Both the position numbers and the translations under genes were made by a program. Shown piece by piece: positions 9,365-18,914 of a stretch of DNA of 64,000 nucleotides. The notes under the pieces are model-generated. The model worked only from the letters and a program-made list of their open reading frames with translations. It made no database searches and had not been told where the DNA came from. The first letter of the stretch is position 1, and the number at the start of each line of letters is the position of its first letter. Source of the stretch: Crocinitomicaceae bacterium (GTDB taxonomy: Bacteria > Bacteroidota > Bacteroidia > Flavobacteriales_D > Crocinitomicaceae); contig JAGYIR010000011.1 in NCBI GenBank assembly GCA_018402525.1, positions 372,001-436,000 on the forward strand. The letters are read 5' to 3'.

Positions 9365-10069
9365 TTAAAAGCCAATTCGTTCGTCTTCGTTCCACCTCAG
9401 TTCACCTTGTTCCTTCGCAGCTGCAATCATCGCATCGCGAATCAAAATTCCTGTGTGCACAACATTCAAATTCTTCTGAAAGAAATACATTTTATCGCCG
9501 CCGTTCAGCAAATAATCGGAAGTGACAATAAAAAAGGAAGTTTGATTTGAAGCCTTGTCGTCAAAAATCAATTTGCCTTTAACAATCTTCGCTCCCCCGA
9601 TGGGTTCTCCCCCACTCCTTTTGAGGTAAATTTCAACTTCTTCAATTGTTTCCACAGGCATTTCAACAATGACTATTTCGTTGTCGAATGGCATGAGCTG
9701 AAAGATGTCCTTCAAAGCAATTTCTCCTTGATTCAGCGAATTGCGCAAGCCACCAAAGTTCAACAAGCTCATAACGGGCTTTTCTTGATCCAAACTGTCC
9801 CTCACAGCGTCTAAAACAACATCAGCCGACCAATTGTTCAAACTTCCATTCGGTCGACCACGCGTAAAATCATTGGGCGCCGAAGCAATCACTTCATTCA
9901 TTTCTGCTTCCAACGCACTTTTGTAGGGAGCAACTAACGAATCCACGCTATTTCCCTTTTCATAATTCGCCGTTACAACAATCGGAGCTGACTCAACCGA
10001 CAGTGTGGTAACAGAAGAGCAGGCCAAAAGACCTGCTCCACTTAGAAATATGATTAGAAATTTCAACAT
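9365..10069 (-). CDS. Lipoprotein with 5'-nucleotidase C-terminal (substrate-binding) domain
   Basis: A 234-residue lipoprotein (lipobox LLAC, Cys17) that corresponds to the C-terminal domain of UshA/NucA 5'-nucleotidases. This domain normally binds the nucleobase and sits after the phosphoesterase domain. Recognisable pieces are the NFGGLRNSLNQGEIALKDIF and LMPFDNEIVIVEM segments, and the VTSDYLLNGGDKMYFF segment near residue 185. There are no metal-binding motifs, so alone it cannot be a phosphatase. The metallophosphatase domain is the next gene, one base downstream. The endonuclease gene ends four bases upstream, so the three genes form one operon. Domain order is reversed compared with the fused enzyme. 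Role in nucleotide dephosphorylation is inferred from pairing. Confidence 0.85.
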   Translation of the reverse strand: MLKFLIIFLSGAGLLACSSVTTLSVESAPIVVTANYEKGNSVDSLVAPYKSALEAEMNEVIASAPNDFTRGRPNGSLNNWSADVVLDAVRDSLDQEKPVMSLLNFGGLRNSLNQGEIALKDIFQLMPFDNEIVIVEMPVETIEEVEIYLKRSGGEPIGGAKIVKGKLIFDDKASNQTSFFIVTSDYLLNGGDKMYFFQKNLNVVHTGILIRDAMIAAAKEQGELRWNEDERIGF

Positions 10070-10073
10070 ACTT

Positions 10074-12368
10074 TTAGTTCACAATCAATTTGCGTTGGGC
10101 AATTCCCTTCGTTGTTTGAATGTTTACAATATACGAACCTGCATTGAATTGATCAACATCTACTGTCAAATATGCTGCGTTTAATGAATTAACGTTAGCA
10201 ACTTCTCTTCCTTGCAAATCAACAATGGTGTATCCAGTAATTGTTCCATCCGTTGAACGAATTTGAACCTCATCTTTTGCAGGGTTTGGATACAATGCAA
10301 CGTTTTCATTTGTCAATTCATTGATCGCAGCAAGACAACCTCCACTGATATGAGACATATTGCTAAAATCGATGAAACATACTAAATCTGTTGAATCGAT
10401 GAATGGATTTCTGTTCCCTTGTAGGTTGTAAATGTACTCGTTACGTGCAATTTCATACGCATCTGGTAGATCTGCGAAGTGCCAGTTTTTAATCACCTCT
10501 TGGTCTTGACCGTACTGAATGATAAAACTAATTGGATTTGGGAACGCCCAAATTCCACTTGTTCCATTGTAAGAAACCGCTTCGTACATCATAGCACGCG
10601 CAATATCTCCTTTCATTTCATCACGTGGCTCATACACTGTTTGCCCATTAGCATTTTGTCCATACGTACCTCCTAAAAAAGAAGATGTAACCGTTACCAC
10701 TTCACCCAAAGGGTAATTGCTTCGCACCGCATTTACACTTGGAAAGTTTACGGGGAATAAATTGAACTGATCCGTGTATTCTGGTCGCTCTGGACTGTTC
10801 GCTGGATTAGTCGGCATCCAAGAATGTGCAAAAACGTGTTCACGACTGTAATTTGTCGGTGTCCAATCGAAAGGTCCACTGAACACCTTTCTTTCACCTG
10901 AATAAGCACATGTCACATACGACTGACCAGCAGTAGTATCCTTTACTTCAAATTCCTGCATCATTGTTTGCTTGTACATGAAGTAAGTAATCATAGTATG
11001 TGGATTAATAATCGCTGTTAAATCACTAATAAATGTTGGTGCTGCAGTAGATAGTCCTGCATAGTACGATCCACTGTTTTTACCTAAGCTTGTTACCATC
11101 TCTGAAGCTGGAGCAGTTGTCAAATAGTTCTCAAAACCATTTGTTCCGTTGAATGCATACACTTCAAAATAATAATCCTGATCTGCGATGATTCCTCTTG
11201 GAGTGAATGATGTTCCAGAACCCACATACGCTACTTTTGCATCTCCAACCACGTCACCTCTTTGGTAGGTTGTACCGTCAACTGGAGCACCAGTTATTGC
11301 ACTTCCATTTTTCCATAGCACAAGGTAGCTTGAAGCACCAGTACCTGCATTGTACTCACCACTCAAGGTATACGCTTCCACTGAAGGAAATGTTAAACTT
11401 GTTGGGTTTGCCGTTGGTTCAGTAGCAATATTGTCTGTTCCTACTGCTTCAAAGTTGATAATGTAAGGATTTTCATCCGCATCGTTCGAGCCTATTTCAA
11501 TAGTTCCAAAACGTGAACCTGTTCCTCCAGGAGTGTACGTCAATGTATAATCTGCATCTGACAAAGCTCCAATATTTCCCGCAACGATATCCGTTGAAAA
11601 ATCACCTAAATTTACTCCTGAAAAGGTATGACCAGAAATCACTAGATCGCTTACTCCTTGATTTTCAATCGTGATGTTTAAGGTTGGGGAATTACCCATG
11701 AAATAGTTTGAATTATGTAGAACCGTAACTCCATCAATTTTCACGTTAATTTCAAACGCTGGTGCAACATAAGCAACGATATCATTCAAGTCACGTGGTA
11801 CAATCTGATAGTTCGCATTAAACTGACCGATTGGCCCTGTAATTGTTACAGGTCCTACAGGAATAGGAGTTCCAACCATGTTTGTTCCTGTATTTACACG
11901 AACATCTAAATTCGTTGAACCATCAGATACAGTATACGTTGTGTTTCCAGCAAAATTTCCTGTTTGGTTAAAGGTCACGTTAATCACGCGAGCCAACTGC
12001 GATTCCTTTGATTCATCAATAGCAGAAAACGGCAATTCCAATGGAACTGGTTGAATTACTGCTGGTCCGTGGTTTACCACATTTGTCACAGTAGAAATCT
12101 CCAATAATCCCGAAAACTCAATCAGCGGCCCTGTAACTGTAATTGAATCGTATCGGTTAACACCGCCTATCGGTCCGCCGTATGCAGCGATGCCCGCTGT
12201 GTTGTCCTGCATGTAGCGAATTGGTCCTAATTCAGAACCATTGGTCGCAATTCCAGAAACAGTTACCGTTTGTCCGAGTGCAAAATTTCTCGCGTCTTCA
12301 ATGTTTGCTTGTCCAAAACCAAACGCTGAAATAGCGATAGTCATGATTGACATTATTACTTTCTTCAT
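10074..12368 (-). CDS. Secreted endonuclease I family nuclease with T9SS type A sorting domain
   Basis: A 764-residue secreted nuclease. After a signal peptide (about 1-21) there are OB-fold-like segments (about 22-200) of the kind found in extracellular nucleases, then beta-sandwich and fibronectin-like regions (about 200-425). The endonuclease I (EndA/NucM) catalytic domain spans about 430-670, with the metal/catalytic motif NYSREHVFAHSW and the conserved DQFNLFPV and EPRDEMKGDIARAMMY segments. The C-terminal ~75 residues are a T9SS type A sorting domain (VALYPNPAKDEV, ending in KLIVN). It should cut extracellular DNA at or outside the cell surface. The gene follows the TonB receptor by 48 bases and precedes the 5'-nucleotidase genes by four, which suggests DNA breakdown followed by dephosphorylation. 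Confidence 0.9.
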   Translation of the reverse strand: MKKVIMSIMTIAISAFGFGQANIEDARNFALGQTVTVSGIATNGSELGPIRYMQDNTAGIAAYGGPIGGVNRYDSITVTGPLIEFSGLLEISTVTNVVNHGPAVIQPVPLELPFSAIDESKESQLARVINVTFNQTGNFAGNTTYTVSDGSTNLDVRVNTGTNMVGTPIPVGPVTITGPIGQFNANYQIVPRDLNDIVAYVAPAFEINVKIDGVTVLHNSNYFMGNSPTLNITIENQGVSDLVISGHTFSGVNLGDFSTDIVAGNIGALSDADYTLTYTPGGTGSRFGTIEIGSNDADENPYIINFEAVGTDNIATEPTANPTSLTFPSVEAYTLSGEYNAGTGASSYLVLWKNGSAITGAPVDGTTYQRGDVVGDAKVAYVGSGTSFTPRGIIADQDYYFEVYAFNGTNGFENYLTTAPASEMVTSLGKNSGSYYAGLSTAAPTFISDLTAIINPHTMITYFMYKQTMMQEFEVKDTTAGQSYVTCAYSGERKVFSGPFDWTPTNYSREHVFAHSWMPTNPANSPERPEYTDQFNLFPVNFPSVNAVRSNYPLGEVVTVTSSFLGGTYGQNANGQTVYEPRDEMKGDIARAMMYEAVSYNGTSGIWAFPNPISFIIQYGQDQEVIKNWHFADLPDAYEIARNEYIYNLQGNRNPFIDSTDLVCFIDFSNMSHISGGCLAAINELTNENVALYPNPAKDEVQIRSTDGTITGYTIVDLQGREVANVNSLNAAYLTVDVDQFNAGSYIVNIQTTKGIAQRKLIVN

Positions 12369-12416
12369 TCTATATTTATTTAATATGCATCAACTAAATG
12401 CAATGTTTTTTTCTTG

Positions 12417-15124
12417 TTAAAATTCAAATCCTAGTGACATGTTAAACGTAAGTCCTTGCCCTACGAAAACTCCAGCAGAATTAATATCAAAAGAAGATCC
12501 GTTTTGATTATTTCTTGCATCAGAAATGTAAAGCGTGTTTAGTAAGTTAAATACATTCGCTCTGAAAATCAATGCTGTTTTTTTCAACGGCAAGGTGTAT
12601 CCTGCGTGGGCACTCAACATACCGTAAGACGGAATTTTCCATGATTCCCTTCTTGAGTTAGCTCCCGTCAAACTAAATGGATCAAAATTACTGAAGTAGC
12701 GATCAAAATAAGTGTACTTCACATTGATGTACGCTCCTTTCACAAAAGCCCAGCGAACACTTCCTGCATAAGTAGATTGTGCGGCATCACCAACGTGTAC
12801 ACCTTTCGCATCAAAGGTAAACTGTTGCCCAACGATATCTATAGTTTCAGCCGACTGCCAGGTCCAATCTCCATAACTTGCCATTCCTTCGAGAGAAAGT
12901 GTTTTGGTAATACGATACACCAGATCAATTTCAGCTCCCATGTGCAAGGCATCCATTCCATTTACGTTTGCACGAATAAAAGTTGTCGGATCATCTGGAT
13001 CTGGCACCGAAACACCAAACGGGAAGGGTTTGTTTTCCCAATACGTAAAATAACTATTAATATTTGCACTCAATTTTCTAGATCTATAACCATATCCAAA
13101 TTCAAAGGCATAGATTTTCTCATTCAATATCTCCAGGAAAAAGCTGTTTGTATTGTTATCAATTACATTACTATACTGAGGAGTTCTGCTTAAGTAACCA
13201 AGATTCAAAAATAAATTAGACTTTTCAGTGACATTAAAATTCACACCCGCCTTTGCTGTAAATCCACCAACCCATTTCCAACCAGTTTCGTTGTACACCA
13301 ATTCTTCTGAATCGTTCGTGTATGTTTTTCCGTTGTAGTTAATGGTGTCTTGCGCTCCGACATAGATAATCGTATCACCATCGTGTAATTCTTTCTTTTC
13401 AAAGTAATCAACTCCGTTGTACCCATTAAAAACGACAGAAACATTTGCGAATGCCGTCCAACGACCTTTCGAGTATTCTGCTTGTCCAAATCCTCCAGCC
13501 CACTGCATGAACGCATCACGGTGGTTATGGTAAGGCTCCCACCCTACTTTGTCGCCTACAACTTTTCATCGGATCAGCACTGTTTTGATTCTGTCCAGTT
13601 CTGCCCAATAATCACCACCGAGCAAGTCGACAAGCTCCGTGTAATGCTCTCCACGGTAGTAACGATAATCCAATCCTGCTGCAATGTCCCAATTATCATT
13701 GAGTTTATAATCTATTTGAGAAATTCCACCTACCCAAGTATGGTTGTTTCTCGCGGCAGTTAACACCTGTGATGATTTCAACAAACCTAAACTGTCTGCA
13801 GTGGTTCCAATCACAGTTCCTGCAAAGGTCTTATACTGATTGTTAAATATAATTTTATCCCAATCAACGCGACCTAAGGAATCATAAATAATTCCACCTG
13901 CATTTCTTGCACGGACTCCACCACCTCTACCAATGGATACATAAGCCATATTTGACCAAGACAGCTTGCTATTTACTTTCCAAAAATCTTTCAGCGTGAT
14001 TTGCGGCTTGTGGTAGAAATTTTCACGTTCGTACTTTTTTTCTTGATTTCCGTTTTCATCCGTGTAATACCCCCAGTGTTGGTTGTGTCGAATTCCCCAA
14101 TTTTTGCATTCGTTGTATCAGCACCTAAACTATGTGCATACTCTGAATCCCAATAACCAACTGGCTGATTAAAAGAACGTTGAGCATGTCGTTGCGGTGC
14201 TCCAAATCCACTCAATGAAAGCACGTGCTTACCAATTTTCTTTTGAACTTTCAGGTAGTAAAATCCACCTTGAGTGTTCAGTCCATCTACCCATCCATTT
14301 CCTTGCTTGTAGGAACCAGAGAATAAAACTCCCCAGCCATTTTTAAGTGTACCTGATTTGTACGAGTAATGATGATCTTAGGAAATTCCCGCTTCCATAC
14401 TCTTGTCTTACCTTAATTTCTCTTTACCTCCAGTATTTTCGGTGATAATATTCATCGTACCACCAACCGAAGGCATGGCAAGTTTTGTTGCTCCAAGACC
14501 TCTTTGCACTTGAATTTGCGACGTAATCGCATCCAAACCAAACCAGTTTGACCAATACACCCAGCCGTTTTCCATGTCGTTGACAGGAACACCGTCAATC
14601 ATTACGCCAACATTTCGCTGATCAAATCCACGGATTGTAATTCGCGCATCTCCATCACCACCACCTCGCTGTGTCGCATGAACACCAGGCTTTGAATTTA
14701 AGATCATCGGTAAATCTTGCGATCCAAGTTCTTCGATTATTTCCTTTTTTGTCAAGGTCGAAACAGCGACAGGTGTCTTTCGATCCTGCGCAATGTTCGC
14801 AATTACATTCATCTCTTCAATTTCTTGACTTCCACCAAGAATAATATCGTAGAAAAATTTCTCTTGGTCTACATTAATCGTAAATCGTGTTGTATCGAAC
14901 GACAACATGGTAATCACCGCGCTATACTCGCCAAACGGCACATCTTTGATGGTATAATTTCCATCAAAATCTGAAATCGCCTTGTGATTATCTGAGAAAA
15001 TGATTTTGGCTCCAACAACGGGTTGACTTGTCGCATTATCGGTTACCTTACCGCTTACAGTTGCCACTTGAGCACTCGTAGCACCTATAAATCCTAGAAA
15101 AAGGAAAGAAAGAAGTAGTTTCAT
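12417..15124 (-). pseudogene. TonB-dependent receptor, interrupted by several one-base indels
   Basis: Outer-membrane receptor of about 900 residues. The start is ATG at 15124 (MKLLLSFLFLGFIGATSAQ signal). A carboxypeptidase-like regulatory domain follows (about 20-105), then a plug domain with PMILNSKPGVHAT and ITIRGFDQRNVGVMIDGVPV, then the beta barrel, ending in the aromatic NMSLGFEF. The reading frame is broken in at least five places: a lost base at 14411-14412, an extra base near 14366, a lost base in the T5 run 14101-14105, a lost base near 13589, and an extra base in the T4 run 13563-13566. Restoring these by eye gives continuous receptor sequence. Four of the five are in base runs, so read or assembly error is likely. 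Substrate unknown; neighbours suggest DNA fragments, nucleotides or a metal cofactor. Confidence 0.85.
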
Positions 15125-15137
15125 GTCACAATTATTC

Positions 15138-15170
15138 AAAAAAAGAGGTCGATGAACACGACCTCTTTTT
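15138..15170 (-). terminator. Terminator between lamin-tail gene and TonB receptor
   Basis: A 12-bp stem (15140-15151 with 15159-15170) with a seven-base loop. On the minus strand it is followed by a T run ending near 15138. It lies 15 bases after the lamin-tail stop codon and about 14 bases before the receptor start codon. The A and T runs on both sides make it potentially bidirectional. Confidence 0.8.
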
Positions 15171-15185
15171 CTAGTATAAATTCAC

Positions 15186-16256
15186 TTATTTTACAATAAT
15201 TCTTTTGGTAATCGTTGTTCCCGATTTATCGGTCAACTTCACAAAGTAAACGCCTCGTCTATTCGTTAAATCAACCGCAATAATCGTTTGAGTGTTATTG
15301 TTAACATTCAATACTTCTTGTCCCAATGCATTGATTACAGAAACAGTTTGAACATTTGCCAATCCTTTGATGAAGAATTCACCTGTCGATGGGTTCGGGT
15401 AAATTGTAACTTTTTCAGCTTTCACTTCATCAACAGATAAAGGGTTACAATCACAATCGTGCCATCCTAATGATTCCCAGTTTCCTGTCCATTGTGGTGT
15501 AACACCATCTACTTGGTATAAGGTATCACCTGTAACTTCATCCAAACGTGGGATCAAAGCAGGAATTGAATCGTATTGTAACAATGGATTAAAAACGTAG
15601 CTAGCTCCTAATACTTCTCCCAAGTTGTTTTTACCAATCATAACATTTGGTTTACGAATCATAGAGTGATCTTCTGTCACTACACGATCCATTGTATTAC
15701 CACCTTGAGCAGCTGTCATATCATAAGGAGCAACACTTGACCAGCCATTGGTTCCCATTACTGTATTTTCAGGATCTTGTCCGTCCTTTCCAAAGAAATC
15801 AACCAAAATGGTGCCTGGTGCCTGAGGGCTAGATGCAGAACCTTTCGCTAACATAATACAATCATTTCCGTTCCAATACCATGCATTAGATGTCGCATAC
15901 ACTGGACAATAAAATGCATCTGCTTTATCCTGTAACTCATCCCATACTGGAGTCTCTTGACCTGTTCCAGAAGGATCTCTTTTATCTAAAACCCCAACAT
16001 GAGTACCGTATGCTGGGATAGTCCCTGTTAACTGCACACTTGTTGCAGCAGACGCTGAGCTGACACTAGCACCATTGGAGATACGTGTAACAAAATAGGC
16101 GCTCAAATCAATTGGACTTGCTGTTGGATTGTAAATTTCTAACGCTTTATTAGTACCTACCCCTTCAACGTATTCAGAGATAAATAATTCAGAACAATTT
16201 TGAGCAAATGTCATTGCGCTCAAAAAAGTGCTTAAAACAAGTAATGTTCTTTTCAT
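15186..16256 (-). CDS. Secreted lamin-tail-domain protein with T9SS type A sorting domain
   Basis: A secreted protein of about 356 residues. I chose ATG at 16256 because a clear signal peptide follows (MKRTLLVLSTFLSAMTFAQ); the open frame extends further upstream but without signal features. A lamin-tail (LTD) domain comes next (ELFISEYVEGVGTNKALEIY), the same motif that opens many extracellular nucleases. A middle region ending in a Cys-x-Cys segment (HDCDCNP) follows. The C terminus is a T9SS type A sorting domain (VTIYPNPSTGEFFI to RIIVK). No catalytic nuclease motif is visible. It precedes the TonB receptor and nuclease genes on the same strand, so it may bind DNA or the surface for that system. 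That role is inference. Confidence 0.8.
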   Translation of the reverse strand: MKRTLLVLSTFLSAMTFAQNCSELFISEYVEGVGTNKALEIYNPTASPIDLSAYFVTRISNGASVSSASAATSVQLTGTIPAYGTHVGVLDKRDPSGTGQETPVWDELQDKADAFYCPVYATSNAWYWNGNDCIMLAKGSASSPQAPGTILVDFFGKDGQDPENTVMGTNGWSSVAPYDMTAAQGGNTMDRVVTEDHSMIRKPNVMIGKNNLGEVLGASYVFNPLLQYDSIPALIPRLDEVTGDTLYQVDGVTPQWTGNWESLGWHDCDCNPLSVDEVKAEKVTIYPNPSTGEFFIKGLANVQTVSVINALGQEVLNVNNNTQTIIAVDLTNRRGVYFVKLTDKSGTTITKRIIVK

Positions 16257-16648
16257 GAGAATTCGGATTTTATATTTGTTATTGAAATTACTGATAGGAT
16301 AAAGACAAGAAAATGTACCACCATTATGAACACCAAGGAAAGTGTTTTGCTGCTTTAAATCAAATGATTTAGGCAAAATACAGTACATATTAATTCATTC
16401 TTCTCTCAATTTTTACTCGCTTGTGGTTTCAGCAAACTGCTTGCTTCAAGGATAACACATTTGAGTTTCAGGACAAAAGTACGACATTCTCGGCGACCTA
16501 TCATTATCAATTTATCAACATAGTGTTAATTGTTTTTAACTATTCATTGGAACTGGCGGCTAAAATATTTATTTGTGATTACCTCTTTTGGTTATTGCTT
16601 ATTTCATAACTTTATCCCTTTCAAAATTAAACTTCAAAAAACAAACGC
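16257..16648. other. 392-base divergent intergenic region
   Basis: It separates the minus-strand lamin-tail gene from the plus-strand peptidase gene. It is AT-rich with no coding sign on either strand. A possible promoter for the peptidase is TTTG at 16587-16590, a 16-base spacer, then TAACTTTA at 16607-16614. I see no convincing promoter, operator or RNA gene for the other side. Confidence 0.6.
16587..16614 (+). promoter_or_regulatory. Possible promoter of the S9 peptidase gene
   Basis: TTTG (16587-16590) and TAACTTTA (16607-16614) resemble the Bacteroidota -33 and -7 elements with a 16-base spacer. The -7 box has one mismatch to TAnnTTTG. It lies 34 bases before the start codon. Confidence 0.35.
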
Positions 16649-18812
16649 ATGCTAAAGCTCTTTACATCACTTGCTTTTATAACGTTAATAACTCTGACCT
16701 ATTCTCAACAGTTGTCTGTTGCAAAAATCTGGAAAGAATATGCTTTTTTCGGCAAATCTGTAGATGGATTCCGTTCTATGAATGATGGAAATTACTTTTC
16801 CAAAATCACAGGCAATTCCATAACAAAACATAAATTCTCAGATTATAAAGGTGAAGGCGAGTTATTGATTACCGAAAGTGATTTAAGTTACGACGGTGCA
16901 AAAATCAATTTTGACGATTACTATTTTAACAGTGATGAAACAAAAGTGCTTTTTACTACACAAACACAAGGAATCTATCGTCATAGCTTTTCTGCGGTGT
17001 ATTACTTGTATGATATTAACTCAAAGAAAACAGAGCCGCTGGATGAAGAACGTCAACCGCAAACGCTTGCTGAATACTCACCTGATGGTAAAAAAGTTGC
17101 TTACATTTTTGAAAACAATTTGTACATTAAAGATATCGCTAGCGGGAAAGTCGTTGCAGTTACAACTGACGGTGAACGGAATAAAATTATCAACGGAACA
17201 ACTGACTGGGTATACGAAGAAGAGTTCGCTATTATTAAAGGATATGAATGGTCGCCCGACAGCAAATACATTGGTTTCTTGCGTTTTGATGAAAGCGCTG
17301 TGAAAGAATTTAACATGACCTATTACGAAGAACTTTATCCAGACCTGTACACCTTCAAATACCCTAAAGCTGGAGAAGAAAATTCCAAAGTGACATTACA
17401 CATGTATAGTCTCGTTGGAAATGAGGTGTTAAATACCGTTGATCTCGGAACCTATGAATACATTCCGCGCTTAAAATGGTCGGGTAGTGAGAATAAATTG
17501 ATTGTTCAAACAATGAACAGGCATCAAAATCACCTTAAATACCATGCCGTTGGAATTGAGAAAGAGGTTGTAAATGCCTCCGTGTTTTATGAGGAAAAGT
17601 CAGAAACGTACATCGACATTGATGATAATTTAATTATCCTAAACGACGGTAAAACAATTTTACGTACGAGTGAAAAGGATGGCTACAACCACATTTACAA
17701 ATTGTGTTTTGATGGAGAGATGAAACAAGTCACCACTGGAAACTGGGATGTAATTGAATTTTTGGGTGTAGACGACAAAAACACCACCATATATTATACT
17801 TCAGCTGAAAGCGGTGCGATTCACGAATCGATCTACAAAATTGGCTTGGATGGAAAAAAGAAGAAACTAATTAGCAACGCCACAGGCTCTTCTTCTGCTG
17901 AATTTTCGAACGGCATGAAATTTTTCATTAAAACGTATTCCAATGCAAATACACCTCCCATTTATTCCTTGTGTGACAACAATGGAAAAGAGCTAACAAT
18001 TCTTGAAAACAACGCTGGACTAAAAGCACGTGCAGAACAATTTAAATTTTCACCAAAAGAGTTTGTGACTTTTAACGGAACAACAGAAAAATTAAACGGT
18101 TGGATAATAAAGCCAGCTAATTTTGATCCTCAAAAAAAATACCCAGTATATATTAATATATATGGTGGACCTGGTTCTAACATGGTTTCCGATTCTTGGG
18201 GTGGCGTTAATCTAGCTTACCACCAGCTTCTGGCTCAAAACGGATACATCGTTGTTTCTGTTGACCCGAGAGGGACAATGTACCGAGGTGAGAAATTTAA
18301 AAAGTCGACTTATTTGGAGCTAGGAAAACTTGAAACAGAAGACTTTATCAATGTAGCGAAGGAATTACAAGGATATGATTTTGTCGATCCAGCAAGAATT
18401 GGAATTATGGGATGGAGTTATGGTGGATTTATGACATCCCTGGCAATGACGAAAGGAGCTGATGTTTTTAAAATGGGAATTGCCGTTGCACCGGTGACTA
18501 ATTGGAGGTATTACGATAATATCTACACGGAACGTTTTATGCGCACACCTCAAGAAAATGAAAGTGGTTACGACGACAACTCCCCTATCAATCATGTAGA
18601 CAAGTTAAAAGGCAACTACTTATTGATTCATGGTTCTGGTGACGATAACGTGCATTATCAAAACACGATGGAAATGATCAATGCACTTGATTGCTGCGGA
18701 TAAGCAATTTGATCTGTTTATCTACCCAAATAAGAATCATGGAATTTATGGTGGAAACACTCGAAATCACCTATTTAACATGATGTTTGAGTACACATTG
18801 AAAAATTTATAA
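16649..18812 (+). pseudogene. S9 family (dipeptidyl peptidase IV-type) serine peptidase, one-base frameshift near the 3' end
   Basis: An exported peptidase of about 720 residues that would release dipeptides from peptide N termini in the periplasm or at the cell surface. A signal peptide (MLKLFTSLAFITLITLTYS) is followed by a DPP-IV beta-propeller (about 30-480) and an alpha/beta hydrolase domain. The nucleophile is Ser590 in GWSYGGF and the acidic residue lies in HGSGDDNVHYQNT. After NAL at 18688 one extra base (G at 18689) shifts the frame and gives a premature stop at 18703. Removing it restores DKQFDLFIYPNKNHGIYGG with the catalytic His, ending at 18812. As read, the protein lacks that His and would be inactive. 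The rest is intact, so a base-calling or assembly error is plausible. Confidence 0.85.
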
Positions 18813-18914
18813 AAAATAGTTATCAACTCGCTTGACAGAAACGTTTTGAAGTATTAATTTAGGCGACCGAATGATTGGGCATTTGGTTTACAATAATACA
18901 TTTTAGGAAACGAC

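Noticed and set aside
9203-9550. Plus-strand open frame across the 5'-nucleotidase gene junction
   Set aside because: Shadow of the two linked minus-strand genes; no domain or signal features.
12417-15124. Receptor fragments as separate small genes or a phase-variable switch
   Set aside because: Fragments align end to end as one receptor and the runs involved are only two to five bases, too short for typical phase variation.
15186-16388. Upstream extension of the lamin-tail gene to 16388
   Set aside because: The extra 44 residues lack any signal; a perfect signal peptide starts at 16256.
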